A DNA stretch of 13,721 nt from Limiplasma sp045538465 (GTDB lineage: Bacteria > Bacillota > Clostridia > Christensenellales > Aristaeellaceae). The notes beneath the pieces are model-generated. The model made no database searches. It worked only from the letters and a program-made list of their open reading frames with translations, and was not told the DNA's origin. The stretch spans positions 1 through 13,721 of the forward strand of contig JAZSRK010000160.1 in assembly GCA_045538465.1 (NCBI GenBank), read 5' to 3'. The first letter of the stretch is position 1, and each line of letters starts with the position of its first letter. The position numbers were made by a program, and so were the translations under genes. Positions 6,166 to 13,721 of the stretch are shown one piece after another.

Positions 6166-6174
6166 GCATCTATA

Positions 6175-9100
6175 TTATTGTTCTTTACGCCGGCGAAGAG
6201 CCATCATGCCAAGACCGCATACAGCTGCCAAGCAAAGGAACGCCCACCATCCAGGCATGCCATAGTCGCTGGTATCCGGTATTTTTTTGTTGAAAATGCG
6301 CCCACCGTTGAGGCCCGCATCCGACAGCTGGCCATCAGGGCCAACATAAATGGTCTCAAAGCCGCTCATGGGCTTTTCCATAACGGTGTAAACCGCCAGT
6401 TCGCCATTTGCATACTTGGGCAGGTTATGGTACACATAATTGCCTTTTTCGTCGGGATCGGGAGTGCTCTTACGGTACTGCTTACCGTTGCACAGCAGGA
6501 TAAGCTGGATCTCGGGCGGTTCGGCGTCACCGATGCCTTCCCATATCTTGCGGATGCGGAAACTGACGACTTCCCGGTTGATGATCGTGCCGCCATCGTA
6601 GACGCTTTCCGCTTCGGACTGATAGGGAGCAACATTTTGGTAGATGGTCACATAGCCGTCCATGTACTTTTCCTTAACGGAATACACGTACCGCTGGTTC
6701 TGCGCATCGTACTGCGGCAGATTGATATAGGAATAATTCTGCCCGTCTTGATGATAAACCGGCTGCGGGTCTACCTTTATGCCATTGGCATACAGCGTAA
6801 GCTCGATATCACCGGCAATAGCGCCCTGCCATTCCTTTACCACGGTAATGCTCGTGGTTTTGAATACATTGGTGAACGCCGCCGTATTGCCGCCCTCTAT
6901 GCATACGCCCTGTACCGTCTCGCTATTTGTGCCATTTACCGTGGCAGTGTAGCGAACACCCGGGGCTTCTTGCACGGTATAGCTCATACCGGGCAACAGC
7001 AGTGGGATGACGATCTGCTCCCCGTGCCCCAGCCGGATCACATCGCCGCTTTGCAGGGTGCCTGTCTGGCTGCCCTCGTAGGCAAAGGTACGCTGGCTTT
7101 CCGCGCCATCCTTTTCGTACAAGCGGATGGTGAAGGGGAAGGTCTCCTCTGCTTCGGGGCCATCCACCGTTTTCTCGATGGTCAGCGGTGAATAGAGCGT
7201 GTTATCGAAGGTGATGGCTTGCACGGTTTCGGTGCCCTTCGCAATTGCAGGGGTAATGCCCAACGTACCGTTGCGCAAGTCCTCAATGCTCAGGCTGAGG
7301 GTGTATTCTGCGCTATCTGCCACCAAATTGCCTGCAGATGCCGTTTCTTCCTTTACCACATAAGTGTAGGTCTTGCCTGCATCGGCCAAAGAGAAAGACA
7401 GCGCATCGAAGGTGATCGTTCCGCCTGCGTTGGTTTTTACCTGACTTACCTGCGGCGCATCGCCAGTGCTGGCAAGGGAGAAACTGTAGAGCTGATCTTC
7501 GCGGGCGGCAATGCCGTTGACGGTTTTGGTTGCCACCGGGGTATAAGAACCGACCGCTTCGTACGTGTTGTCGAAGGCGATGGCCGATGCGATCTCCCCG
7601 TCTTTCATGATCTTGCTCGTTACCTGCAGGGTACCGTCTCCGTTATCTGCCAGCCAGACAAAGACTGTGTATTCGGTATCATCCACAGTATAGCCATTAC
7701 CGGAGGTGCTGCTTTCCTTTACGGTGTAGGTGTAGGGCGAACCTTCCAGATCCTCGATCGTATAGGTGATCGGAGCAAAGGTGATCTGAGAACCAGCATT
7801 TTCGACTGTCTGCAACGTTTGCTGGTTGGCGATCAGCTGGAATTGGAATACCTCCTCCTGCTGGGGTGCAGCACCGTTGACCGTCTTCTGGCCCTCAAGG
7901 GTCAGTTCGCCGGTGGCTGCATAGGTATTGGTAAACGTTACAGAAGGTATGGTGGTACTGCTGCTCTTACCGGTCGCGCTACCCTCGGTCACCACCCCCG
8001 TATAGCCGGGTTTTTCCTGCTCGGTGATCGAGTAGTTGGTGGATAGCGGAATATCCAGAATGCGCAAGGTCTCGCCGCGTTTGCAGCTGACGGTGAGAAC
8101 GCCTTCCTCGTTGGAGGCAACATCGGTGATGGTGCTGGAGCCATCGGCGGCAAAGGTTTGCAGACGCATTGCTGCCACCACCGGCTCGTTGCTCGAATTG
8201 GTCAATGTCACATCAAAGGTGAATACATCATCCTCTGCGCCATTGACGGCCTCTTTGATGATATCCAATATACCGAGGCGGCTATTGGTCACCGTAACGG
8301 TGTAATACCCATACTGATAGTTGCTGCTGATAGAGTTGGAATAGCCTTCCACCGGACGTTCTACAAAACGGTAGGTATAGTATTTGCCGAAGGGATCGGC
8401 ATAGGGCAGCTTGCCGATGTTTTTGTAGAAATTGTTGTTGGTGCTGAGGGAAATGCCTTCTATGTACAGCTCATCATTGCGGTACAGATCCACGATGACC
8501 TCATTGGGCTGCAGCAGTTTTCCACTATCCTGTGTCCATTGCTTTCTGATGCGGTACTCACGATACTGGCGCTTGTTGGTCAGCGTCCATTCGCCGGTTT
8601 CCTCATCCTTTACAAAGGAAATATGGTTGGAAGCACTGCCTGCATTGACGGGGTCGCTTACCCGGCCGTAATAGGTAGCATCCACATGGAAGGTCCACCA
8701 AGTATTCTCCGGCAGTTCAAAACCCGCTCTGGTCGCAGTTTCAACAATGGCATAATCGCCTGTGCTGAGGCCGTTGAAAACCACGCGCCCGCCTGTGCCG
8801 CTGTACTGAGTCTGCACAGGTATGTTGGTCCAGCAGGAAGTTTGCACCCCGGGGGTGCCGCTGTGGGTGTGAACGCAGCCTTCTAAGCAACCATCATCGC
8901 ACATATGGCTACAACGGTAGAGATCGAACGACACGCCAGTAAGCGCAAAGGGTTCTTCCTCTTCGATATGCTGACCCGTTTTGATGAAGGAAAGTTCCTT
9001 CAAGTCCTGCAGCTCCACGGTAACACGGTGGCCGATGTTGTGCTTGGAAGCGGCTGTAAACGTAGTGTTGGCAGAGAAGATAGAGGAATAGGAGAAGCGG

Positions 9101-12100
9101 TTGTACGCCAGCGGTGCTTCGGGCAATTCCTCAGGCGCAGTCATAAAGATCTCTACTTCGGTCGCGCTCTTTGCCTCAAAAATATAGGGCTCGCCATTGG
9201 TTTTGGTGCTCAGGTCGATGGCCACAGCCGTTACCAGAGACAGATCCTCCGGCGGTGTGGTGGACCAGGTATCCGTATCCTTCAGGTGATCCTTGGCGTT
9301 GGGTACCTCTGCGCTGGTGGCGAAGTGGTTGGAGTCAAGGTCGGTACGGGTGGAGTAATAGATGACCGGTGCAATGCCCTGCGACTCGGGCATGCTGGTG
9401 CTGATGCCCGCAAAGGTGCCCTTCCAGAAGGTCTCGCCGGAATGGCCCTCGGTATTGGCGGCATCCTCCAGCACATCGAACATGACCAGATCCTTGGTAA
9501 AGCCAAGGTCGGATGCTGAGAAGCTGAGCTTGTAGCTATAGGGGCCGCCCAGATCGGCGATATCATGCAGGCGGTAATAGCCGCTGTTGGCCTTTACCAG
9601 CTTGGCAATACCGATCTGATACGCACCGATAAAGTCGGGGTTTACGTAGGAGTGGGCATACAGGGTATCCTGCCGGTCGGTAAGGCCATCGCCGTTGATA
9701 TCCTTGAATACCAATTCACCGTTAGCATCCAGCGCGTCTTCGAAATAATCAACGCCGGGGCCACCCATATCCTTATAGGAATTGGCGATCACACGTCCCG
9801 TGCCGCCGTCGCCTTCTTGGAAAGCCACCAGATTGTAGCCGTAGGGGAAGTAAGTAAGCTCCTTCCAAGAAATGGCTGCCCAGAAGGTGATATTAAAGCC
9901 GGAACCGTAGCCATAGGTGCAGCTGCCGTAATTCTTGTCCTCCGGGCCGGTATACTTTACATAGAACTTTACCAGCTGACGGCCGGTGCCCTTATAGTTA
10001 TCCACGGTTTCCACCTTGACAACAGCCGCCGGGGCAGAGGTGGAATAACCAGTAACCTTTATACCCTTATCCTCGTTATAGGTATAGCCCGTGGGCAGCA
10101 GGTCGTAGAACACGCCTTCATCCATGTGGGTGGAGGCTGTTACTTCCGGTATCTCATCGCGTGGCACATATTCCAGAGCGATCACATTAAACTGCACATC
10201 CACCTTGCTGTTGATGGTATCATTTTCCACCTTTTGCGTATATTTGCGGATGTTGCTGCCCTTTACAAGGCGGCCGCCGTAGCAGCTTGCCTTATCGCGC
10301 AGATAGTAATAGCCGTTGGCAGCGTGGTCGCCGGCATTCAGCTCTGTTGTGCCCACAGAATCCAGCAGAGTGGGGGTTTCGAAATGGGTGATGCTTTCGA
10401 AGTTGCCCTCACCATCATCCAGATAGATCTCGTGAATACTGTAGTTATGCAGCTCGATGGTTTTCAAGTCTTCCTGCAACAGTGCCTGCACCACGGGAGA
10501 ATCTGCATAGATCTCCACGCCTACATTCATGGACAATTTGGTGTAAGCGTTGGCAGGCTCCGCAGCCCTTGCCCGCATAGCCACATAGTTTTCCTCAAAG
10601 AAAGAGGCTTTGGGGGCATAAGAGGTGCCGCTGTTGTTAATGCGCAGAGTGGTAATATACTCCCAAGGGCCATCGTTGGTGCGTTTGCCTTCGATGATCA
10701 CATCAAAGGGATCCAGCTTTACAGTGTCGCCGGTTTCCCGGTCAATATCGGTAGTGGTCACCACTATGCTGTTCACGTACATGCGGTAATCCTCTTCCGT
10801 CAGGCGCACGATATCGGTCTTGGTGCCGTCGTTCCGGTTGCCAAACATGTACAGGGCATCGTCTGCCACTTCTACCACATGCGGGTTCAGCTCGTAGCCA
10901 TTTACGGTAACAGAAACAGAATAGCTATCGATCAGGTTGGTGCCGTTTTCAAATTTTGTAATGCGGTAATCTTCGTGGGGGGTATAATGATACTTATCAA
11001 AAGCAAACAATTCGCCATCATAGTCGAATTCGTATTCGTACTCTTTCCACTGGCCTTCCCATGCAAAATCGAAAGAAACAACGTCGTTATAGTCGTATGG
11101 CTCTACCTTATCGTTTTCATGCACATTATTGCAGATAAACTGGCCATCAACGCGAACCTCATGCTTGCCTTCCGTCGTTTCCAGATCGCTGCGGGGATAT
11201 TTGACCCAAAAATCGACCCTACAATAATTGCCCGACGTGGGGGTTATGGTGTACGGATAGCGATATACGCCGTTCTCGTTGGGCGTCAATTTTGTGCCAT
11301 TGGAGTGGTTGCCCCGCCAATACAGCTCCACGACCTCGCCGCCTTCTGCATCAACGGTAAACTCAGCGATATGGTTCTGGTTGCGGCTGGCATATTGGGT
11401 AAAACCATATTTGATATAGTAATATTCATCATCGGAGAGGACATAGTCCGACACAGCAGAATGGGATACGCTGGACAGCCGGATACCCGTATCGATGCCA
11501 TAGGTGATCTTATTGGATACCACCACTTCTGGTTCACCGTTCGGGTCTTCCTCCAATAGGTTCCAGCCGTTACCGGTGGCCACAAATTCCGAAACCACGG
11601 TATCGCACATCTGGTAGGGCGTTACATGATACAGCACTTCGATGGACTGGTTGAGACTATCCTCGATCATACGCCAGTTTTCAAACACCAAGTCATCATC
11701 CATGGGGTCGTTGGGGGTGCCTTTATCATCTATCCAGTAGTTAAAGGCAAACTGATCGTTATGCAGCGGCTTTTGCGGCACACCGATCTGCGAAGGCAAA
11801 ACATACCGCGCATAGTTATTATCCAGTGGCTGAGGAGCATTGGTAAGGGCATAGGGAATACGCACCTGCAGCTGGCCTACATCGTAGCGTGCGGCGTTTA
11901 CGTTAATGGTCAGGTTGTACACCAGACTGCGCTGGTTGCCGTTGGTGGGAACGATCTCATATCGGTCGTATTTTTCTGAGGGGATGGAGGTATCCCAGCA
12001 AAGTTCCAGATAATAGTTCCAGTGCTCCTGCAGATCGTTGCTGAAGTGGAACAGGGGGGTGCCATCCTCCAGCTGGCGCTGGGTGGTGGTGGTATAGTGG

Positions 12101-13581
12101 ATGGGAAGGTAGCTCTGCACCACCGTATACTGGATGGGGTCGCCGTTTTCATCGGCATAGGGGGCGTTCCATTCCACCATCCAATTGCCGGCATCATCCG
12201 CCACCATGGTGCCGCCAGCATCCAAGGGCTTGCCGTTGGCCAAAAGCGTCAAGTTTACATCGGCGGGGCGCAGGCCTTCTTTGTTGTCTTCGTCTACCCA
12301 CTCCACCTGCGCAGCGATTTTGGTGGTCTTCAGCTTGAGGGTAACAGGGAAGGTATAGTCATAATAGCAAGAGGGGTTCTGGAAATCGGACATATTGAAA
12401 TGCGTGCCGTAGGAGGTATAGGTTCCCTTCACAGGCGTGCCGTATACCACCTCGTACCCGGCAGGGATCTGATCCAAAAGCACCTGATAGGAAAGCTCTT
12501 CACCCTCAAGGCTGCGCTTGGGCACCACATAATCCTTCTGTCCCATCATGGTCGTATGGGTCTGGGTAGCAGCGTTTGTAGAGGAAGCGTTGATCGTAAA
12601 ATGATTGTCGATCAAATCGACCCGATCCTCTGCATCAAACACCTGATAGCCCAATGCTTCGGGGCGCAGGCCGTAACGGTTTTCCTCATCGTCCCAGATG
12701 ATCTTTACGATGGGGTTGTAACCATACAGATAAGCAGTCAGATAGGTGCTCTTTTCGGTCGTGCCGCTGGTGCTGGGGGTGCCTTCGAAATAGGGAGGAA
12801 GACCGGTTATCTCTACGTGATAATCCTTAAATTCTTTGGTAACACCGGCAAAGTAGTCGTTAAAGAACCAGTAGTTATAGGTATCGTGCAGGTGATAGGG
12901 CGCTTGCTTGGAGACCAGCACATTACCGTTTTTATCTACCAGATTCAAAGTCATTTCTTCGGGCCACTCGTAACCCTCCGCGGCGTTCACACGCCCCTGC
13001 AGGGTCGCCTGACCAAAATGAACATAGCCTAACAAATCGAACGTTGCCTTGAATACATTGCCCTGTTCCTCATGCTCCAGATGGTCGGAGGCCCCAAGAT
13101 AGACTTCATCTCTGGTGGTATAGTGCTGCATTCCATCGAGGGTAATGACGCAGTCCGTATTGCGGTAGCCTCGGGCATCGTAATAGGGCAGGTCGTCCCA
13201 CGTGGCGTAGAAGGTGCCGTTGGCATTTTTGACCACACGGTCGGGAGCGCCGTAATTGACCCCTTCCATGGTAAGCACAGGCTGCACGGTTTCCGGGCGC
13301 AGCCCCAGCTCGTTGTTGTTATCGGTAAACTGGATCTTGAAGGTAAGGGGGCCTCTTTCCTTGGCGGTATAGGTGAAGGTGGCGGTATACTGGCTTAAAT
13401 CTACCTCCACACGCTCATCATAAAGGTAACGGTAATAGGCATGATCGTAGTTTTGGTAGGAGCTGTAGTACTTAAACCATTCCACATCGTAGGAATAATT
13501 GAAACGTTCAGTGGTTTCATCATCCCACATAGGAATATAGTTTATCGTTAGTGTTACACCGGAAGAACCGAAGCCCCAATC
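6175..13581 (-). CDS. Giant multidomain cell-surface adhesin (CnaB / pilin-isopeptide domains, sortase-like C-terminus), 5'-truncated by IS insertion
   Basis: At least 2451 residues counted from the first ATG (13530). That ATG has no Shine-Dalgarno site and the frame stays open for 17 more codons to the IS boundary, so it is not the original start; the signal peptide is missing. Residue numbers count from that ATG. Residues about 50-500 hold CnaB-like repeats marked by GLRP (near 76, 289 and 421). The middle (about 500-1500) is beta-rich and unassigned, with a Ca-binding-like DINGDGLTDRQD near 1277. A SpaA/prealbumin-like domain at about 1510-1655 carries a Cys/His cluster, then a CnaB domain (1658-1750) and four consecutive Spy0128/DUF7601-like domains (about 1751-2222) with KTVNG near the start and F[DT]N[TV] at the end, the Lys and Asn positions of intramolecular isopeptide bonds. 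Two more CnaB domains follow (2226-2415). The end is IPDTSD, a hydrophobic segment, then RRRKEQ: a variant cell-wall sorting signal. Whether any protein is still made is doubtful. Confidence 0.85.
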   Translation of the reverse strand, partial: DWGFGSSGVTLTINYIPMWDDETTERFNYSYDVEWFKYYSSYQNYDHAYYRYLYDERVEVDLSQYTATFTYTAKERGPLTFKIQFTDNNNELGLRPETVQPVLTMEGVNYGAPDRVVKNANGTFYATWDDLPYYDARGYRNTDCVITLDGMQHYTTRDEVYLGASDHLEHEEQGNVFKATFDLLGYVHFGQATLQGRVNAAEGYEWPEEMTLNLVDKNGNVLVSKQAPYHLHDTYNYWFFNDYFAGVTKEFKDYHVEITGLPPYFEGTPSTSGTTEKSTYLTAYLYGYNPIVKIIWDDEENRYGLRPEALGYQVFDAEDRVDLIDNHFTINASSTNAATQTHTTMMGQKDYVVPKRSLEGEELSYQVLLDQIPAGYEVVYGTPVKGTYTSYGTHFNMSDFQNPSCYYDYTFPVTLKLKTTKIAAQVEWVDEDNKEGLRPADVNLTLLANGKPLDAGGTMVADDAGNWMVEWNAPYADENGDPIQYTVVQSYLPIHYTTTTQRQLEDGTPLFHFSNDLQEHWNYYLELCWDTSIPSEKYDRYEIVPTNGNQRSLVYNLTINVNAARYDVGQLQVRIPYALTNAPQPLDNNYARYVLPSQIGVPQKPLHNDQFAFNYWIDDKGTPNDPMDDDLVFENWRMIEDSLNQSIEVLYHVTPYQMCDTVVSEFVATGNGWNLLEEDPNGEPEVVVSNKITYGIDTGIRLSSVSHSAVSDYVLSDDEYYYIKYGFTQYASRNQNHIAEFTVDAEGGEVVELYWRGNHSNGTKLTPNENGVYRYPYTITPTSGNYCRVDFWVKYPRSDLETTEGKHEVRVDGQFICNNVHENDKVEPYDYNDVVSFDFAWEGQWKEYEYEFDYDGELFAFDKYHYTPHEDYRITKFENGTNLIDSYSVSVTVNGYELNPHVVEVADDALYMFGNRNDGTKTDIVRLTEEDYRMYVNSIVVTTTDIDRETGDTVKLDPFDVIIEGKRTNDGPWEYITTLRINNSGTSYAPKASFFEENYVAMRARAAEPANAYTKLSMNVGVEIYADSPVVQALLQEDLKTIELHNYSIHEIYLDDGEGNFESITHFETPTLLDSVGTTELNAGDHAANGYYYLRDKASCYGGRLVKGSNIRKYTQKVENDTINSKVDVQFNVIALEYVPRDEIPEVTASTHMDEGVFYDLLPTGYTYNEDKGIKVTGYSTSAPAAVVKVETVDNYKGTGRQLVKFYVKYTGPEDKNYGSCTYGYGSGFNITFWAAISWKELTYFPYGYNLVAFQEGDGGTGRVIANSYKDMGGPGVDYFEDALDANGELVFKDINGDGLTDRQDTLYAHSYVNPDFIGAYQIGIAKLVKANSGYYRLHDIADLGGPYSYKLSFSASDLGFTKDLVMFDVLEDAANTEGHSGETFWKGTFAGISTSMPESQGIAPVIYYSTRTDLDSNHFATSAEVPNAKDHLKDTDTWSTTPPEDLSLVTAVAIDLSTKTNGEPYIFEAKSATEVEIFMTAPEELPEAPLAYNRFSYSSIFSANTTFTAASKHNIGHRVTVELQDLKELSFIKTGQHIEEEEPFALTGVSFDLYRCSHMCDDGCLEGCVHTHSGTPGVQTSCWTNIPVQTQYSGTGGRVVFNGLSTGDYAIVETATRAGFELPENTWWTFHVDATYYGRVSDPVNAGSASNHISFVKDEETGEWTLTNKRQYREYRIRKQWTQDSGKLLQPNEVIVDLYRNDELYIEGISLSTNNNFYKNIGKLPYADPFGKYYTYRFVERPVEGYSNSISSNYQYGYYTVTVTNSRLGILDIIKEAVNGAEDDVFTFDVTLTNSSNEPVVAAMRLQTFAADGSSTITDVASNEEGVLTVSCKRGETLRILDIPLSTNYSITEQEKPGYTGVVTEGSATGKSSSTTIPSVTFTNTYAATGELTLEGQKTVNGAAPQQEEVFQFQLIANQQTLQTVENAGSQITFAPITYTIEDLEGSPYTYTVKESSTSGNGYTVDDTEYTVFVWLADNGDGTLQVTSKIMKDGEIASAIAFDNTYEAVGSYTPVATKTVNGIAAREDQLYSFSLASTGDAPQVSQVKTNAGGTITFDALSFSLADAGKTYTYVVKEETASAGNLVADSAEYTLSLSIEDLRNGTLGITPAIAKGTETVQAITFDNTLYSPLTIEKTVDGPEAEETFPFTIRLYEKDGAESQRTFAYEGSQTGTLQSGDVIRLGHGEQIVIPLLLPGMSYTVQEAPGVRYTATVNGTNSETVQGVCIEGGNTAAFTNVFKTTSITVVKEWQGAIAGDIELTLYANGIKVDPQPVYHQDGQNYSYINLPQYDAQNQRYVYSVKEKYMDGYVTIYQNVAPYQSEAESVYDGGTIINREVVSFRIRKIWEGIGDAEPPEIQLILLCNGKQYRKSTPDPDEKGNYVYHNLPKYANGELAVYTVMEKPMSGFETIYVGPDGQLSDAGLNGGRIFNKKIPDTSDYGMPGWWAFLCLAAVCGLGMMALRRRKEQ
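6178..6285 (-). other. C-terminal sorting-signal-like region of the adhesin
   Basis: The last 36 residues read KIPDTSDYGMPG, then a hydrophobic stretch (WWAFLCLAAVCGLGMMAL), then RRRKEQ. This is the classic motif / membrane segment / positive tail arrangement recognised by sortases at the membrane. The motif IPDTS departs from LPxTG at positions 1 and 5. No sortase gene is present in the window. Confidence 0.75.
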
Positions 13582-13582
13582 A

Positions 13583-13607
13583 TGAACTGCACCCCATTTG
13601 TTAGACA
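13583..13607 (+). repeat. Terminal inverted repeat of the right IS
   Basis: This 25-bp IS end starts TGAACTGCACCCCAT and finishes TAGACA. It lines up without gaps with the left IS end (116-140, minus strand), but the two differ at several positions between the shared blocks, so they are related and not identical elements. Confidence 0.8.
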
Positions 13608-13642
13608 GTATGGTATACTAGATAACAAGTGGGGTGTTTACT

Positions 13643-13721
13643 ATGCCAAAAGGAGTGCCAAACAAAAGGTATACGCCAGAATTCAAAGAGCAGGTAATCC
13701 GCATAATGCAGGAAGAACATC
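13643..13721 (+). CDS. IS3-family transposase OrfA, N-terminal 26 residues (partial)
   Basis: The visible protein starts MPKGVPNKRYTPEFKEQVIR and runs off the right edge. The MP-[KR]-GVPNK-[RK]-YTPEFK start is typical of OrfA of IS150-like elements in Clostridia, whose N-terminal helix-turn-helix binds the terminal repeats; the catalytic OrfB would follow outside the window. A GTGGGGTG sequence at about 13629-13636 lies a few bases upstream of the ATG and can serve as ribosome binding site. The short leader between the terminal repeat and the start is normal for the family. It is clearly a different protein from the OrfA at the left edge. Confidence 0.8.
   Translation, partial: MPKGVPNKRYTPEFKEQVIRIMQEEH

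Larger units (their letters stand above)
5600..6174. other. Intergenic stretch with one doubtful ORF and several small palindromes
   Basis: A minus-strand frame is open from 6001 to 5609 (130 codons, GTG start), but it has no Shine-Dalgarno sequence, no recognisable family, and unusual composition with many Cys, Met and Trp residues. The opposite strand is also open for 84 codons over the same bases. I do not accept either as a gene with confidence; the minus-strand frame could be a decayed gene. Small perfect palindromes occur at 5954-5965 (GTCTGTACAGAC) and 5981-5993 (ATCTGA-C-TCAGAT). The right part holds the hairpins listed separately. No tRNA or other RNA gene was seen. Confidence 0.5.
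13583..13721 (+). mobile_element. Second IS3-family insertion sequence, 5' end (continues off the right edge)
   Basis: The tip is at 13583 and the element reads rightwards. It has a 25-bp terminal repeat, a short leader, and the start of an OrfA-like transposase that differs from the one at the left edge. The terminal repeat begins TGAACTGCACCCCAT and ends TAGACA, an IS150-like pattern. It is inserted in the adhesin gene in the opposite orientation to that gene. The far end and target duplication are outside the window. Confidence 0.85.

Noticed and set aside
9565..11559. Long plus-strand open frame of 664 codons opposite the adhesin
   Set aside because: It lies wholly antisense to a domain-rich gene, has low-complexity I/V/G-rich content with no recognisable domain, and no ribosome binding site. 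Other plus-strand frames over 6031-13398 have the same character.
1..13721. Composite transposon made of the two flanking IS elements
   Set aside because: The two elements differ in terminal repeats and in transposase N-terminus, so they are different IS types, and each interrupts a different host gene.

Overview
The window looks like a complete contig from a gut-type Firmicutes genome, most likely a Clostridia/Oscillospiraceae-like organism. This rests on strong GGAGG-type ribosome binding sites, a very large CnaB/pilin-isopeptide surface protein with a sortase-like tail, IS3-family elements of a kind common in Clostridia, and a small HTH protein next to an AlbA_2-type ATPase. No ribosomal or housekeeping gene is present to fix the taxonomy. 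All convincing genes except the right-hand transposase read leftwards (minus strand).

Layout. (1) 1-140: the 5' end of an IS3-family element (minus strand) inserted in, and truncating, a helicase gene. (2) 138-2466: a minus-strand operon reading small HTH regulator, then AlbA_2/HATPase/winged-HTH protein, then the N-terminal part of a DUF3427-type helicase. It has a near-consensus sigma-70 promoter at 2496-2524. (3) 2525-2719: a 195-bp intergenic stretch holding three inverted repeats; the one at 2677-2702 is a terminator for the next gene. (4) 2720-5518: a 932-residue STAND/NACHT-like NTPase with its own promoter at 5572-5599. (5) 5600-6174: a mostly non-coding stretch with one doubtful ORF and several hairpins, including a strong rho-independent terminator shape. 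(6) 6175-13581: a giant multidomain adhesin (at least 2451 residues) with a C-terminal anchor, whose 5' end has been removed by a second IS. (7) 13583-13721: the 5' end of that second IS3-family element, plus strand.

Function. The left part (helicase, AlbA_2 ATPase, STAND NTPase) has the make-up of a phage-defence island, now partly broken because the helicase lacks its nuclease, motor and DUF3427 regions. The STAND NTPase has clear Walker A and Walker B motifs but no effector or sensor domain that I recognise, and is the best candidate here for something undescribed. The right part is a cell-surface structural protein, probably unrelated in function.

The two IS fragments at the contig ends are 140 and 139 bp long, almost exactly equal. 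This suggests the assembly stopped at multi-copy IS sequences, so the gene interruptions are real junctions in at least some genomes of the sample, but the far sides cannot be seen.
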